Shown piece after piece: positions 17,324 through 26,414 of a DNA stretch of 64,000 nt (positions are counted from its first letter, which is position 1; each line of letters starts with the position of its first letter). Source of the stretch: Paenibacillus paeoniae (lineage in GTDB: Bacteria; Bacillota; Bacilli; Paenibacillales; Paenibacillaceae); assembly GCF_003388735.1 (NCBI RefSeq), contig NZ_QUBQ01000001.1, positions 1,674,001-1,738,000 of the forward strand, given 5' to 3'. Made by a program: the position numbers and the translations under genes. Under the pieces are notes generated by a model. That model had not been told where the DNA came from and did not search any database. It saw only the letters and a list, made by a program, of their open reading frames with translations.

Positions 17324-17356
17324 TTCGACATATCGTACTCCAATGAGTATTCGGAA

Positions 17357-17397
17357 GCACCTCTTAGAAGCTTAGGCTTTTGGGAGGTGCTTTTTTA
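17357..17397 (+). terminator. terminator after the OYE gene
   Basis: AGCACCTC pairs with GAGGTGCT around an A/T-rich loop, followed by six T residues. Confidence 0.8.
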
Positions 17398-17469
17398 TAA
17401 CGTGCAGGCAGGAATGCGAAGCAATCATATGGAACTAATATACAACCCTACGTATTAGGAGGTCGAGAA

Positions 17470-17958
17470 ATGATGTTTCCGACACATATTGTATCGGCAG
17501 GCGGAATTGTAGAAGATGGAGCTGGAAACATCCTATTGGTAAAAGCCCACGACGATGGCTGGGTGTATCCTGGCGGAATAACGGAAGTGGGAGAAAACCT
17601 GATTGACGGCGTGATTCGTGAGATCAAAGAGGAAAGTGGAATAGATGCCACTGTCAGCCATTTAGTTGGCGTTGTATCTAATACAGCGATCCATAAGTGG
17701 TATGACGGTGTGACGGATGTACCAACGAAGGTCATGTTTGATTTCGTGTGCAAAGCAGAGGGGGGAGAGCTATCTACTTCTGACGAGACGAGCGAGTGCA
17801 AATGGGTCCCAAGGGAAGAGGTTCTAGAATGGATTACTTTACCCGGAATCCGCAAGCGATACGAGGCATATCTGAACTTTAACGGCTCTGTGAATTATAT
17901 AGAGTACGCTACTGCGACAAACGCGGAATGTAATGTCAAGCTTCAAAGACAGGTTTAA
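17470..17958 (+). CDS. Nudix hydrolase
   Basis: The 162-residue protein has a complete Nudix box at residues 36-58: G36, E42, R50-E51, E54-E55 and G57. These residues bind Mg2+ and hydrolyse nucleoside diphosphates linked to another moiety. Upstream strands (IVSAGGIVEDGAGNILLVKA) are canonical. The substrate is not predictable. The start could be ATG 17470 or the adjacent ATG 17473; TAGGAGG (17456-17462) precedes both. The gene is monocistronic and ends in a terminator shared with the convergent gene. Confidence 0.9.
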   Translation: MMFPTHIVSAGGIVEDGAGNILLVKAHDDGWVYPGGITEVGENLIDGVIREIKEESGIDATVSHLVGVVSNTAIHKWYDGVTDVPTKVMFDFVCKAEGGELSTSDETSECKWVPREEVLEWITLPGIRKRYEAYLNFNGSVNYIEYATATNAECNVKLQRQV

Positions 17959-17994
17959 TTGTACTTATGGAGCAGAAGAATAGACGGAATTTAA

Positions 17995-18028
17995 GAAAGG
18001 ACCATCCGCTTAAGGATGGTCCTTTCTT
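17995..18028. terminator. bidirectional terminator between convergent genes
   Basis: GAAAGGACCATCC and GGATGGTCCTTTC form a perfect 13-base stem around GCTTAA, with T-rich ends in both directions. Confidence 0.85.
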
Positions 18029-18059
18029 CCAATAGCTCTTATTTTTCATTGATGATTAT

Positions 18060-19637
18060 CTACCCAAGCCAGTTCAGATGCGCTTTAAAGCGAAGCTGCT
18101 TCATTTCTTTTGCTGTAAGCTGTGGGAGACTTTTATCGGTCGTGACCAGCACGAGTCTAGAATCCACGTTCCAGGTCACTTGCGCGCCAAATGCTTCGAG
18201 CACAAGTCTTGCAGGAATATAGGTTCGGCCGCCGGTAATTCGAGCTGGCGTATCAAGCTTTTGCGCCTTGCCATTAATAACTACCGTAGCGGAGTCAATC
18301 GTAAGTTCAATGACCGTGTCATTTTTGCTGGCTCTCACTAATCGTTTCTCGGGAACCCATGTGATTTTAGCGCCGAGCTTCGTGAGCAGTTCGCGAAACG
18401 GTATCATCGTATAGCCATTCTGAATGATAGGCTCGTTCGCAAGCTCTAGCAGTTCATGGTTCCAGACGACCGCAGCGGTGTAACCAACCGCACGTGCTGG
18501 AACAGCCGTATCGATGAGCCAGTCGCCAACCGGTGGAAAAGCAGCTGTAACAGGTTCGTTCAGAAAATCGCGCCACTCGCCTGTATTCGCATCGATAGAG
18601 GGTTGCACGGCGTTATAAAACGCCGAGAACACGGGAACATCCGGCTTTATGCGGAGTTTATAATACGGTTTGTTGGTTGTACCATCTCCTATGTATGACC
18701 GATCTAATTCATAGAGAGACAGCAGACGAAGCTTCGCAAGTTGAGCCTGGTAGTGCGGCTTGATTTTGTCTGTGAAAGGAGGCGTCTCCTGATTCAGCGA
18801 TGCTGGGAACTTACCGGCTGCATCCATCACATAATAATCATGCAGGGAATACACAAGCTTTTTGTTGGTGCCCGTATTGTCACTCCAATTCAAGAATGGT
18901 ATCACGTCGTTAAACATCTTTTTGGCAGCATTGTCAAAGGAAATCATGTTGGCACTCGATTCAAAATTCGCTTTTTGCCAGAAAACGCTATAGGACTGTA
19001 CATTACCGGTTACGTTATCGACAGTGATTCCTAAATAGTTGCTCTCATAACGGATTCCTTCGTGAGCTCGATGATAGTTAATCCCATGAAAGCGTCTTTC
19101 GGACGTTTCGCTTGCAGCACCTTCACGCCAATCAAAATAGTTGGAGCGAGGATAGAAGTTATAGATCCAGGTATCACTCCCAAGCTTCCATGTCAGTTCT
19201 TGAATGAACCGATCCGCTATTAGTACCGCTTCCTCGAAGGATACCTGTTGCTCCCCTTTATCGGATGAGACGGTATCGCTAGACATACTGGCTTTATAAA
19301 ACAGTACTTCGCCGTTCTCCGCACTAAGCCATATCTCTCCCAAATGATGATTCCGTACGTTTTTGTCCTTTTCATCCGTTGTATAAAAAATTTCCCACTC
19401 ACCGCTGTGTCGTTTCTCTGCTTTCGTGACGATTGTGCCTTCTGGCAATACGTTTAAGGATTTGGCATGTTCAATTGCTTGTTTGTTATTCGTGAGTGTG
19501 ATGGAAGCAGTCTCGGATGCATGGGCTGGCACGACATCTGCCACAGTAATCGTTCCATAGGCGATAGTAGCAGCAAGCAACAGCCTGGTCACACTTTTAG
19601 CTACAAGTGTAAGAGTGAACCTATCCGTTGAAAACAT
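18060..19637 (-). CDS. secreted YcdB/YcdC protein with copper-amine-oxidase-like stalk domain
   Basis: The 525-residue protein has a signal or anchor segment at about 15-40 (ending PAHA). Residues about 45-390 resemble YcdB/YcdC proteins with PepSY-like repeats that carry WEIFYTTDE and WLSAENGEV. The C-terminal 115 residues (about 400-515) form a stalk domain of the copper amine oxidase N-terminal type, recognised by TMIPFRELLTKLGAKITW and RTYIPARLVLEAFGAQVTW. Paenibacillus encodes many such proteins, thought to act at the cell wall; no enzymatic function is known. It is transcribed leftwards and is alone. Confidence 0.88.
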   Translation of the reverse strand: MFSTDRFTLTLVAKSVTRLLLAATIAYGTITVADVVPAHASETASITLTNNKQAIEHAKSLNVLPEGTIVTKAEKRHSGEWEIFYTTDEKDKNVRNHHLGEIWLSAENGEVLFYKASMSSDTVSSDKGEQQVSFEEAVLIADRFIQELTWKLGSDTWIYNFYPRSNYFDWREGAASETSERRFHGINYHRAHEGIRYESNYLGITVDNVTGNVQSYSVFWQKANFESSANMISFDNAAKKMFNDVIPFLNWSDNTGTNKKLVYSLHDYYVMDAAGKFPASLNQETPPFTDKIKPHYQAQLAKLRLLSLYELDRSYIGDGTTNKPYYKLRIKPDVPVFSAFYNAVQPSIDANTGEWRDFLNEPVTAAFPPVGDWLIDTAVPARAVGYTAAVVWNHELLELANEPIIQNGYTMIPFRELLTKLGAKITWVPEKRLVRASKNDTVIELTIDSATVVINGKAQKLDTPARITGGRTYIPARLVLEAFGAQVTWNVDSRLVLVTTDKSLPQLTAKEMKQLRFKAHLNWLG

Positions 19638-19762
19638 GATTGATCAGCACCTTTTGTATGAAAATACCTTTCGTTACCATTAGACGTATCTTCCATAAAA
19701 AGGTTGCGAAGCGCTCATTCGAAGCTCTCATTTATTCTCAAGTGAAAATGTGGTTCCTACCA

Positions 19763-19795
19763 TAACGAACTATGTTCTTTACGAACAGTGTTCGT
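19763..19795 (+). promoter_or_regulatory. tandem ACGAAC/GTTCGT palindromes, TetR-type operator
   Basis: Two related sites, ACGAAC-TAT-GTTC and ACGAAC-AGT-GTTCGT, lie in tandem, and outer arms CATAACGAAC (19761-19770) and GTTCGTTATG (19790-19799) form a further perfect inverted repeat. TATGAT at 19796-19801 could be a -10. The layout fits a TetR-family operator ahead of the broken MFS gene. Confidence 0.6.
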
Positions 19796-19879
19796 TATGA
19801 TATAACAGATAGTGCAGGCGTTAAGAATGATTGCTCCAACAGACAGAGAAGCCGGCATCACTGTCTGATGGGGAAAGCG

Positions 19880-20282
19880 CTTGGCAAGACGTAGCATGGC
19901 GTTACCTTCCTCATTCAACACCAAGCAAAAGGAATGAAATTGGATGTTATAGGCGCGATCATTGCCCCAGTCGTATTTGCATCGTTAGTATTCAGTATTC
20001 ATCGTTGGATGATAAGAGCTGGCAAAATGAATGGACGTTGAGTTCGCTTTAACGCATATTTCAGTTGATACAAGTGCAATGTACTTGATGTGCAGTTTAG
20101 TTTCGTAGGACTTGGCCAAGACTTGACGACGATGCAACTCAATACAAATGTACTCAAATCAGCACCCATAGAACTTGTAAATCGAGTGACCAAAGCTTAC
20201 GGCGACACCTTTTGGATGACTTTATTATTTGCTTTAGCCGCTTGCTGTTAAGTTTATTTTTGAGTAAAAAATCAGAATCTTA
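19880..20282 (+). pseudogene. remnants of an MFS drug-efflux transporter gene
   Basis: Separated frames translate to pieces of a 14-helix (DHA2/EmrB-like) transporter. Around 19931-20035 one frame gives GMKLDVIGAIIAPVVFASLV. Around 20103-20250 another gives VGLGQDLTTMQLNTNVLKSAP, typical of a late helix. A further shift near 20247 yields the tail LSLFLSKKSES. Most of the gene is deleted, and frames change at least twice. It lies between a TetR-type operator and a TetX-like enzyme gene, suggesting that a drug pump was once part of this cluster. Confidence 0.65.
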
Positions 20283-20325
20283 ATGGCTCTTATCTATAAG
20301 AAGTAGTATAAAGGAGAGATATCTT

Positions 20326-21498
20326 ATGACGAATACACCAAAGAAAATTGCGATTATCGGGGCCGGACCCGGAGGATTAACACTCGCCTTGCTTTTGAAA
20401 CAATACGGTATTCCTTCTGTCATTTATGAACGGGAAATGCAAGATATCAATAAGGAACGAGGCGGCTCTTTGGACATCCACGAGGAGTCTGGCCAAGCTG
20501 CTTTGAAGGAAGCAGGTCTTTATGAGACTTTCCACAGCCTCGCTCGTTATGAGGGAGAAGAATTTCGGTTAATGGATAAAACCGGGAAGATGTATCTGGA
20601 AGAAACGGTTGAGCTTGATGACCCTGGAAGCAATCGTCCGGAAATCGACCGTGGCGTGTTATGCAGCCTGTTACTGGATGCTTTGGGTACAAAGCATATC
20701 CAATATGGATACAAGCTTGAAAAAGCTCTTACTCTCGATAATGGGATGACGGAGCTTCATTTCGCTAATGGTTTTGTGGATCAGGTTGATCTGTTGATTG
20801 GTGCGGACGGCTCATTCTCTCATGTGCGGCCACTGCTAACCGATCAAGATGTGGAATACTCGGGGCTGACGATGGTGGAGTTGAATGTGTTGGATGCAGC
20901 CAATCAATATCCAGACTTGGCTGACTTTAATAAACGAGGCAAGATGTTCGCACTGGATGATCATAAAGGAATTCTAGGCCAATTAAACGGGGATGGCCGC
21001 ATTAAAGTGTATGCCAGCTTCAGAGCGGAGCGAGATTGGCTAGATACCTGCGGTATTCCATTTAAAGAGAATCCGAAGGAAGCTAAGGAACAATTACTGG
21101 AATTGTTTCATGATTGGGATGAGCAATTGAAAAAATATATCCATTATGCCAGTGATTTGATTTTGCCTAGAAGGATATACATGCTTCCGATTGGCTTCAA
21201 GTGGGAACGCCAGCCGGGTGTAACGCTTATTGGTGATGCTGCCCATGTGATGTCTCCATTTGCGGGCGAGGGCGTGAACTTGGCGATGTTTGATGCGTTG
21301 GAGCTCGCTAAGGCGATTAACCGTCATCCTGATGATTACGCTAAAGCTATTGGGGAGTACGAAGATATCATGTATGCCTTCTCATCGACCAAAGCCGAGG
21401 AATCCGATGCAAGCCTACAGATTTGTTTTGGTGAGAATGCCGCCGATCAACTGACTACTTTAATGAATTCTTTTCAAGAGCAGCCTTCACCGCAATGA
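20326..21498 (+). CDS. FAD-dependent monooxygenase, TetX-like
   Basis: This 390-residue class A flavoprotein hydroxylase has FAD motif IAIIGAGPGGLTLALLL (8-24), ERGGSLDIHEESGQAALKEAGL (about 44-65, closely like the corresponding TetX segment), PEIDRGVL (about 105-112) and second FAD motif TLIGDAAHVMSPFAGEGVN (about 304-322). Members use NADPH and O2 to hydroxylate planar aromatic substrates; TetX inactivates tetracyclines. Sequence alone cannot separate a true tetracycline destructase from an aromatic-compound hydroxylase. AAAGGAGAG precedes ATG 20326. A TetR regulator follows and an MFS relic precedes, both common around drug-modifying enzymes. Confidence 0.87.
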   Translation: MTNTPKKIAIIGAGPGGLTLALLLKQYGIPSVIYEREMQDINKERGGSLDIHEESGQAALKEAGLYETFHSLARYEGEEFRLMDKTGKMYLEETVELDDPGSNRPEIDRGVLCSLLLDALGTKHIQYGYKLEKALTLDNGMTELHFANGFVDQVDLLIGADGSFSHVRPLLTDQDVEYSGLTMVELNVLDAANQYPDLADFNKRGKMFALDDHKGILGQLNGDGRIKVYASFRAERDWLDTCGIPFKENPKEAKEQLLELFHDWDEQLKKYIHYASDLILPRRIYMLPIGFKWERQPGVTLIGDAAHVMSPFAGEGVNLAMFDALELAKAINRHPDDYAKAIGEYEDIMYAFSSTKAEESDASLQICFGENAADQLTTLMNSFQEQPSPQ

Positions 21499-21547
21499 AT
21501 AAGTTGAAATCATTGTAATTCTAATGGTGGTGTATTATAACAGAAAT

Positions 21548-22231
21548 ATGGATAATTCTAATCGAGTAATTGTAAGCCGTCGCAATCGCCCAGCCAAAGA
21601 GCCGCTTAGCCGTGAGCTTATTGTCAAAACCGCTTTTGAGCTTCTGAAGGAGCAGGGTATGGAGGGCATGAGCATGCGTAAAGTAGCCAAAGCCTTGGAT
21701 ACGGGCCCTTCATCCCTATATGTCTACTTTAATAATCTGGGTCAATTAAGTTCTTATGTGCTTGACTACGGATTTAAAGAATTGACCCTGCCTTCTGATG
21801 GGGAATGGAAGGAGCGATTGTTCGGTGTCTTACAGGCTTACTTCCAACTGTTGAAGGAGCAACCGGGCCTAGCAGAGATTTCATTCACCATTTTGCCAGA
21901 AGGGGAGAATTACCTAAAGCTGCTTGAATTCGTGCTTGAAGCGTTACGTGAAGGAGAGATCAATCCACAATCTGCAGCATGGGGTGCTGATATGATGTTG
22001 CTCTACGTTACTTCTGTAGCGTTCGAACAGCATTCACGGAGAAAAAATGATTCCTTTAAGCTGTCGAATACAAAGGCTGCTTTGAAAAATGTGGATTCCG
22101 CGCGGTTTCCGCTTATTCATAGTATGAATGAATATCTGTTTTCCGGAGATGTTGTGGTCATGGAACGTTTCTGGTGGGGCCTTGAGGTTATACTGAAAGG
22201 AATTAAGGATCTGCCTGTTATGAAAGAGTGA
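21548..22231 (+). CDS. TetR-family regulator
   Basis: The product has 227 residues from ATG 21548, with GGTGG some 16 bases upstream; ATG 21524 lacks any ribosome site, so the start is uncertain. The N-terminal DNA-binding domain has SRELIVKTAFELLKEQGMEG and MRKVAKALDTGPSSLYVYF, very like class TetR repressors. The C-terminal part (about 80-220) fits the TetR_C ligand pocket group. It is read together with the flavin monooxygenase and may bind the tandem ACGAAC sites at 19763-19795. Confidence 0.82.
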   Translation: MDNSNRVIVSRRNRPAKEPLSRELIVKTAFELLKEQGMEGMSMRKVAKALDTGPSSLYVYFNNLGQLSSYVLDYGFKELTLPSDGEWKERLFGVLQAYFQLLKEQPGLAEISFTILPEGENYLKLLEFVLEALREGEINPQSAAWGADMMLLYVTSVAFEQHSRRKNDSFKLSNTKAALKNVDSARFPLIHSMNEYLFSGDVVVMERFWWGLEVILKGIKDLPVMKE

Positions 22232-22682
22232 GAACGACAAGAAGGAATGTCCGAAAAGTCACGCTAGATGATGACTAAGCACAACTATAATCATAGTTTA
22301 CCGTGATAAAAGAACCGCTGACATTTATACTGGAAACAAATAGATGGAATGGTGGGATCATGAAGATGACGTTCTTGACAGCAGCTATCGGCTAATCGAT
22401 ATCTGAATAGCGCATGCATGTGACGGAGCCCTTAGGTAAAACAACTTGCACAGGTTTGCAGGGTTTGTTTACTGTTTCCGCGCTACGTGTTGCGCAAGTC
22501 AAGAACAATTCCTCATTATGGCGATTGTTTGCGTGATCGAGTGGGCGCGAGATTTGTTCGCATGTGCCAGCTCATGGAAGCAAGCTTAAAGCCGTGGATG
22601 AACGATTGTTCGTCTGCGGTTTTTTGTCGTTCTCCCACACATGTTATATTGTATATCTTCGATAGGAAGGAGGAAGCAATAC
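22232..22682 (+). other. 451-base gene-free leader of the cysC operon
   Basis: No credible coding frame is seen. The stretch ends with a terminator-like hairpin (22592-22626) only about 55 bases before cysC. The 140 bases ahead of the hairpin contain several short complementary runs, so the region could specify an attenuated leader or a small RNA. No known riboswitch signature was recognised. Confidence 0.45.
22592..22626 (+). terminator. orphan terminator upstream of cysC
   Basis: CCGTGGATGAAC pairs with GTTCGTCTGCGG (three G-T wobbles) around GATT, followed by six T residues. No gene ends nearby; the TetR gene stops 360 bases earlier. Confidence 0.7.
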
Positions 22683-23273
22683 ATGAACAGGCAAGAACGT
22701 GAATATATCAATGGACATCGCGGAGGGATCTACTGGTTTATAGGCTTATCGGGTTCAGGCAAAACGACATTGGCCCTTGCGGCCGAGCGTGAGCTCGTTA
22801 CAAAGCACGGTATGCGTTGCGTAGTGCTGGATGGCGATCGTTTGCGAAAAGGATTAAATCGTGATCTCGGATTTTCGGATGCTGATCGCAGTGAAAACTT
22901 GCGAAGAGCCGCCGAAGTGGCGCAGCTATTTCTAGAACAAGGCTTCGTCGTTCTCGTATCCATGATAACGCCCTATGAATCATTCCGCAGGAAGTTGAAG
23001 CAGCAGTTTGCTTCCGATGATTATGCGGAAATCTACGTGATGTGTTCGCTTGCGGCTTGCGAGCGACGCGATCCCAAGGGGCTATACCGTAAGGCAAGGG
23101 CAGGCGATATCCCGAATTTCACGGGAATTAATGCTCTATTCGAGCCACCCGTACAGCCCGATCTTACCATTCATACTGATGGGAACGAATTCAATGCTTG
23201 CATAGCCGAACTTGTAACATTCATTGAAATACACGCAACACAAAAAAGCGATGAAAGAAAGGATGAAGTTTAG
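22683..23273 (+). CDS. cysC: adenylylsulfate (APS) kinase
   Basis: This 196-residue cytoplasmic kinase phosphorylates APS at the 3' position to give PAPS, the universal sulfuryl donor. It shows Walker A GLSGSGKT (about 22-29), the APS signature LDGDRLRKGLNRDLGFS (about 47-63), R.ENLRRAAEVA, and the lid DPKGLYRKARAGDIPNFTG. ATG 22683 follows AAGGAGGAA. No sulfurylase or PAPS reductase gene is adjacent. Instead the stop codon abuts a sulfotransferase gene, so its PAPS is probably made for sulfation rather than assimilation. Confidence 0.93.
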   Translation: MNRQEREYINGHRGGIYWFIGLSGSGKTTLALAAERELVTKHGMRCVVLDGDRLRKGLNRDLGFSDADRSENLRRAAEVAQLFLEQGFVVLVSMITPYESFRRKLKQQFASDDYAEIYVMCSLAACERRDPKGLYRKARAGDIPNFTGINALFEPPVQPDLTIHTDGNEFNACIAELVTFIEIHATQKSDERKDEV

Positions 23274-23999
23274 ATGAGACCCACACAAAGCTATACCATT
23301 TGGTTTTCGCAGCGCACAGGCAGCACGCTTCTGGGCGCCGCTCTTGGATCGACAGGAGTGGCAGGCAACCACGTAGGGGAGTGGCTGCACGGTCTGAAGC
23401 CTCACGAGATGAAAGTTGAAGATATGGAACAGATGTGGGCACAGGGTACTTCCCCGAATGGTGTCTTCGGTCTGAAGACTAGCTACCAGAAGGAATGGAT
23501 TAACGTGTTCCGCGATATCTTCGAATTGCCAAAGGAGACTTCACGGGCAGACATCTGGAATACCGCATTCCCGAATTGCAACAAGCATATCTATATGACG
23601 CGGAGGAACAAAGTAAGGTTGGCTGTTTCGTGGTGGCGTGCAATCGTCTCTGACGAATGGCATCGTAATCGCGGTGAGAAACCGAGTGAGGTTGATCTTG
23701 CGAACCGCTACAATTATGAAGCGATTAATCATTTGCTGTTGGAATGTACGCTGCGAGAAGCTGCGCTGGAGGATTTCTTCTCCGAGGCAGGCATCGTGCC
23801 GCTGACGATCGTCTATGAAGACTTTATATTCGAATATGAAGCGACAGTCAGAAGGGTATTGGCATTTTTGGAAATTCAAGATGAAGGCGTCATCGTTGCG
23901 CCGCCTGCGTATGATAAACTCGCTGACGAAGTAGCCGAGGAGTGGGTCCAGCGCTTCCGTCGCGAACGGCAGGCCGAGAATGAAATGCTAGTCTGGTAA
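23274..23999 (+). CDS. Stf0-type PAPS-dependent sulfotransferase
   Basis: The 241-residue protein opens with the 5'-phosphosulfate loop FSQRTGSTLLGAAL and has the 3'-phosphate-binding segment YMTRRNKVRLAVSWWRA (about 102-118), both characteristic of the Stf0 family. Mycobacterial Stf0 sulfates trehalose at the 2 position; other members act on other glycans or lipids. Its ATG directly follows the cysC stop, so kinase and transferase form a supply-and-use pair. The acceptor is unknown; trehalose or a cell-surface glycan are the first guesses. Confidence 0.87.
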   Translation: MRPTQSYTIWFSQRTGSTLLGAALGSTGVAGNHVGEWLHGLKPHEMKVEDMEQMWAQGTSPNGVFGLKTSYQKEWINVFRDIFELPKETSRADIWNTAFPNCNKHIYMTRRNKVRLAVSWWRAIVSDEWHRNRGEKPSEVDLANRYNYEAINHLLLECTLREAALEDFFSEAGIVPLTIVYEDFIFEYEATVRRVLAFLEIQDEGVIVAPPAYDKLADEVAEEWVQRFRRERQAENEMLVW

Positions 24000-24111
24000 G
24001 CTGCAAGCCCGTTATGAGCGAGTACTAAACTGCCACTCCAAGAGGAGTAGTTGTTTGGCTCATCTGACACCTATATAATTTGTCTAAGTAATCAACGAGG
24101 AGGTGAAAATC

Positions 24112-24729
24112 ATGTATATTCCGTCACACTTTAAAATCGAGGATCCAGAAGAGGTTTATGCAGTTATTAGAGAGAACAGTTTTGCAACACTTTTTTCACA
24201 ACATAATGGAGAACCCTTCGCTTCACATTTACCATTACTATTGGATCAGGAAAACAAATACTTATACGGGCATTTTGCACGTTCAAATTCGCAGTATAAG
24301 GATATAAGTAATCAAAACGTATTAACCATCTTCCATGGTCCGCATTGCTACATCTCTCCTTCATGGTATGAAACCGAAATAGCAGTGCCAACATGGAATT
24401 ATGTGACTGTTCATGTATATGGCGAAGTGATACTTATAGATGACGAAAAGGAGTTAATGAATTCCTTGCATGAAATGACAATGAAGTATGAAGCTCCAGA
24501 TAGTCGTTATCAATTTCAAGATATAGACACAGACTTCATAGCAGGGATGAGTAAAGGAATTCAAGGATTTAAAATAAGAATGAACAAGATAGAGGGAAAA
24601 GCAAAGTTAAGTCAGAACCATTCCCTTCAACGACAAGAACTTGTTATGAAACAGCTGGAACAGATTAAGAATGGACATGAATCAAAGATCGCCTCCCTTA
24701 TGAAAACAAACTTGCAAAATAAGCTTTAG
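24112..24729 (+). CDS. PaiB-like FMN-binding protein
   Basis: The protein has 205 residues from ATG 24112, chosen because GAGGAGGTG overlaps the upstream GTG and [15 protein letters not shown] is the normal PaiB start. Conserved family segments are [13 protein letters not shown] and [13 protein letters not shown]. The split-barrel fold binds flavin or haem in relatives. B. subtilis PaiB, with the acetyltransferase PaiA, affects sporulation and degradative enzyme genes. No paiA lies next to it here. Confidence 0.9.
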   Translation: MYIPSHFKIEDPEEVYAVIRENSFATLFSQHNGEPFASHLPLLLDQENKYLYGHFARSNSQYKDISNQNVLTIFHGPHCYISPSWYETEIAVPTWNYVTVHVYGEVILIDDEKELMNSLHEMTMKYEAPDSRYQFQDIDTDFIAGMSKGIQGFKIRMNKIEGKAKLSQNHSLQRQELVMKQLEQIKNGHESKIASLMKTNLQNKL

Positions 24730-24820
24730 AAGAAATGGATTCCCCCCTGAGAAATAGTGATGTAATCACAATGTTAGAGTGGGGATGAATCTACGCTATA
24801 GTCAGGTTTGAAATGCAGGG

Positions 24821-24855
24821 AACAAGCGATGTCACACCGTGATATCGCTTGTTTT
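24821..24855 (+). terminator. hairpin ahead of the ger operon
   Basis: AACAAGCGAT...TCAC pairs with GTGA...ATCGCTTGTT, followed by TTTTC. It ends upstream transcription; a related hairpin precedes the second ger copy. Confidence 0.75.
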
Positions 24856-24856
24856 C

Positions 24857-24886
24857 GTATAATCCGAAAACAGATAGCTCATATTA
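24857..24886 (+). promoter_or_regulatory. sigma-G-like promoter of ger operon copy 1
   Basis: GTATA (24857-24861) and CATATTA (24880-24886) are separated by 18 bases, matching the forespore sigma-G pattern. The same elements with a 17-base spacer precede the second copy. Confidence 0.7.
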
Positions 24887-24923
24887 ATAAAAATCAGTTA
24901 ACCAAAAAAAGGATGATTTCGAA

Positions 24924-26402
24924 ATGGCACCCAGCGAGCAACGAGAAAACGCTGCCAGCAGTTATACGCTGAGTGCAGATTTGAATGAAAATTTCAAGCA
25001 ATTTCAGACTGTTTTTGACAAATGCGGGGACATCCAGTACCGGCAGTTCGAATGGAATACAGCGCAGCGAGGTGCATTTATTGTTTTAAACGGTGTGGGG
25101 GATATCAATGCCGTTAATATGGACTTGTTGAAACAGGCTGTTGAATCCAGTCTAACAGGAGCTGTTCAGGAGCTCACTGAGGAACATAGGGCGGCCATCC
25201 AGTCCAAGCTTAGCTTCACGTCACAAACGAGCTGGAGCGACGATTTTCAAACATCCGTCGAAGAGGTTTTATCGGGAGCACTTGCCGTGCTTCTGGATGG
25301 TTTCACACAAGTCTTATTATTGAACGTGAAAGGACTGGAGACCAGATCCATTGAAGAACCGGCTACGGAAGCTGTAATCCGCGGCCCTAGGGACGGTTTT
25401 CAAGAAAACATAAGCACGAATATCAGCCTGATTCGCAGAAGGCTAAAAACGACGCAGCTAAAGCTGGAAATGTTTACGGCTGGAAAGCTATCCGGCACCG
25501 ATATTGCGATTACCTATCTGGAGGGCATTGCAAAAGAGAGTTTAATTACAGAAGTGAAGGAACGAGTAGGCCGAATTCAAATTGATGCCATATTGGAAAG
25601 CGGATATGTGGAAGAACTGATTGAGGATCATTCCTTATCTCCTTTCCCGCAGGTGTTAGTGACCGAACGTCCGGATAAAGTAGTCGGGAATTTGCTGGAA
25701 GGAAAAGTCGCTATTATCGTTGACAATACGCCCTTCGTAATTGTCGTCCCGGGCACCTTTTTTCAACTGCTTCAAACGCCTGAAGATTATTATCAACGAT
25801 ATTTTGTTGCTTCTGCTATTCGTATTTTGCGTTTTATAGCGGTTGTTTCCTCACTGCTCCTGCCATCTCTATACATTGCACTAACAACCTATCATCACGA
25901 AATGATACCGACGATGCTGCTCATCAGTATCGCTTCTTCCCGGGAAACGGTACCATTCCCCGCATTTGTTGAGGCTTTACTGATGGAGGTTGCTTTTGAG
26001 GGATTAAGGGAGGCCGGTGTCCGTCTGCCGCGTCCAGTAGGACAAGGGGTAAGCATTGTGGGTGCCTTGGTTATCGGTCAGGCCGCTGTAGCAGCTGGAA
26101 TCGTATCCTCACCGCTATTGATTATCGTATCGATGACCGGTATCGCTTCTTTTTTGTTTCCAAGCTTTCAATTGGGGCTAGCCTTCCGGCTGCTTCGTTT
26201 TCCGATGATGATCGCAGCTGCAACATTTGGCCTCTATGGCATATTAATGCTGGTTCTGCTGCTGCTGCTTCATATGCTCCATCTCCAGTCATTTGGCGTT
26301 CCCTATATGGCGCCGTTGTCACCTTTACGTGCAGGTGAACTCAAAGATGTTCTTTTTCGGGCCAATTGGATGAAGCTGAAGAAGTCACCTAGATCGAGCT
26401 GA
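24924..26402 (+). CDS. GerA-family spore germination receptor subunit A
   Basis: This 492-residue subunit of a germinant receptor of the spore inner membrane has a soluble N-terminal domain (about 1-290) containing DLLKQAVESSLTG, VLLDGFTQVL, EEPATEAVIRGPRDGF and GKVAIIVDNTPFVIVVPGTF, then four to five membrane helices (about 295-470) with ETVPFPAFVEALLMEVAFE. The order A-C-B matches the gerK operon of B. subtilis, so GerKA is the nearest label. ATG 24924 follows AAAGGATGA. Receptors release dormancy on sensing amino acids, sugars or nucleosides. Confidence 0.93.
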   Translation: MAPSEQRENAASSYTLSADLNENFKQFQTVFDKCGDIQYRQFEWNTAQRGAFIVLNGVGDINAVNMDLLKQAVESSLTGAVQELTEEHRAAIQSKLSFTSQTSWSDDFQTSVEEVLSGALAVLLDGFTQVLLLNVKGLETRSIEEPATEAVIRGPRDGFQENISTNISLIRRRLKTTQLKLEMFTAGKLSGTDIAITYLEGIAKESLITEVKERVGRIQIDAILESGYVEELIEDHSLSPFPQVLVTERPDKVVGNLLEGKVAIIVDNTPFVIVVPGTFFQLLQTPEDYYQRYFVASAIRILRFIAVVSSLLLPSLYIALTTYHHEMIPTMLLISIASSRETVPFPAFVEALLMEVAFEGLREAGVRLPRPVGQGVSIVGALVIGQAAVAAGIVSSPLLIIVSMTGIASFLFPSFQLGLAFRLLRFPMMIAAATFGLYGILMLVLLLLLHMLHLQSFGVPYMAPLSPLRAGELKDVLFRANWMKLKKSPRSS

Positions 26403-26414
26403 GAGGGTACCGTG

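Noticed and set aside
22487..22702. 71-codon plus-strand frame across the cysC leader
   Set aside because: It runs through the terminator hairpin and the cysC ribosome site, lacks its own ribosome site and resembles no protein.
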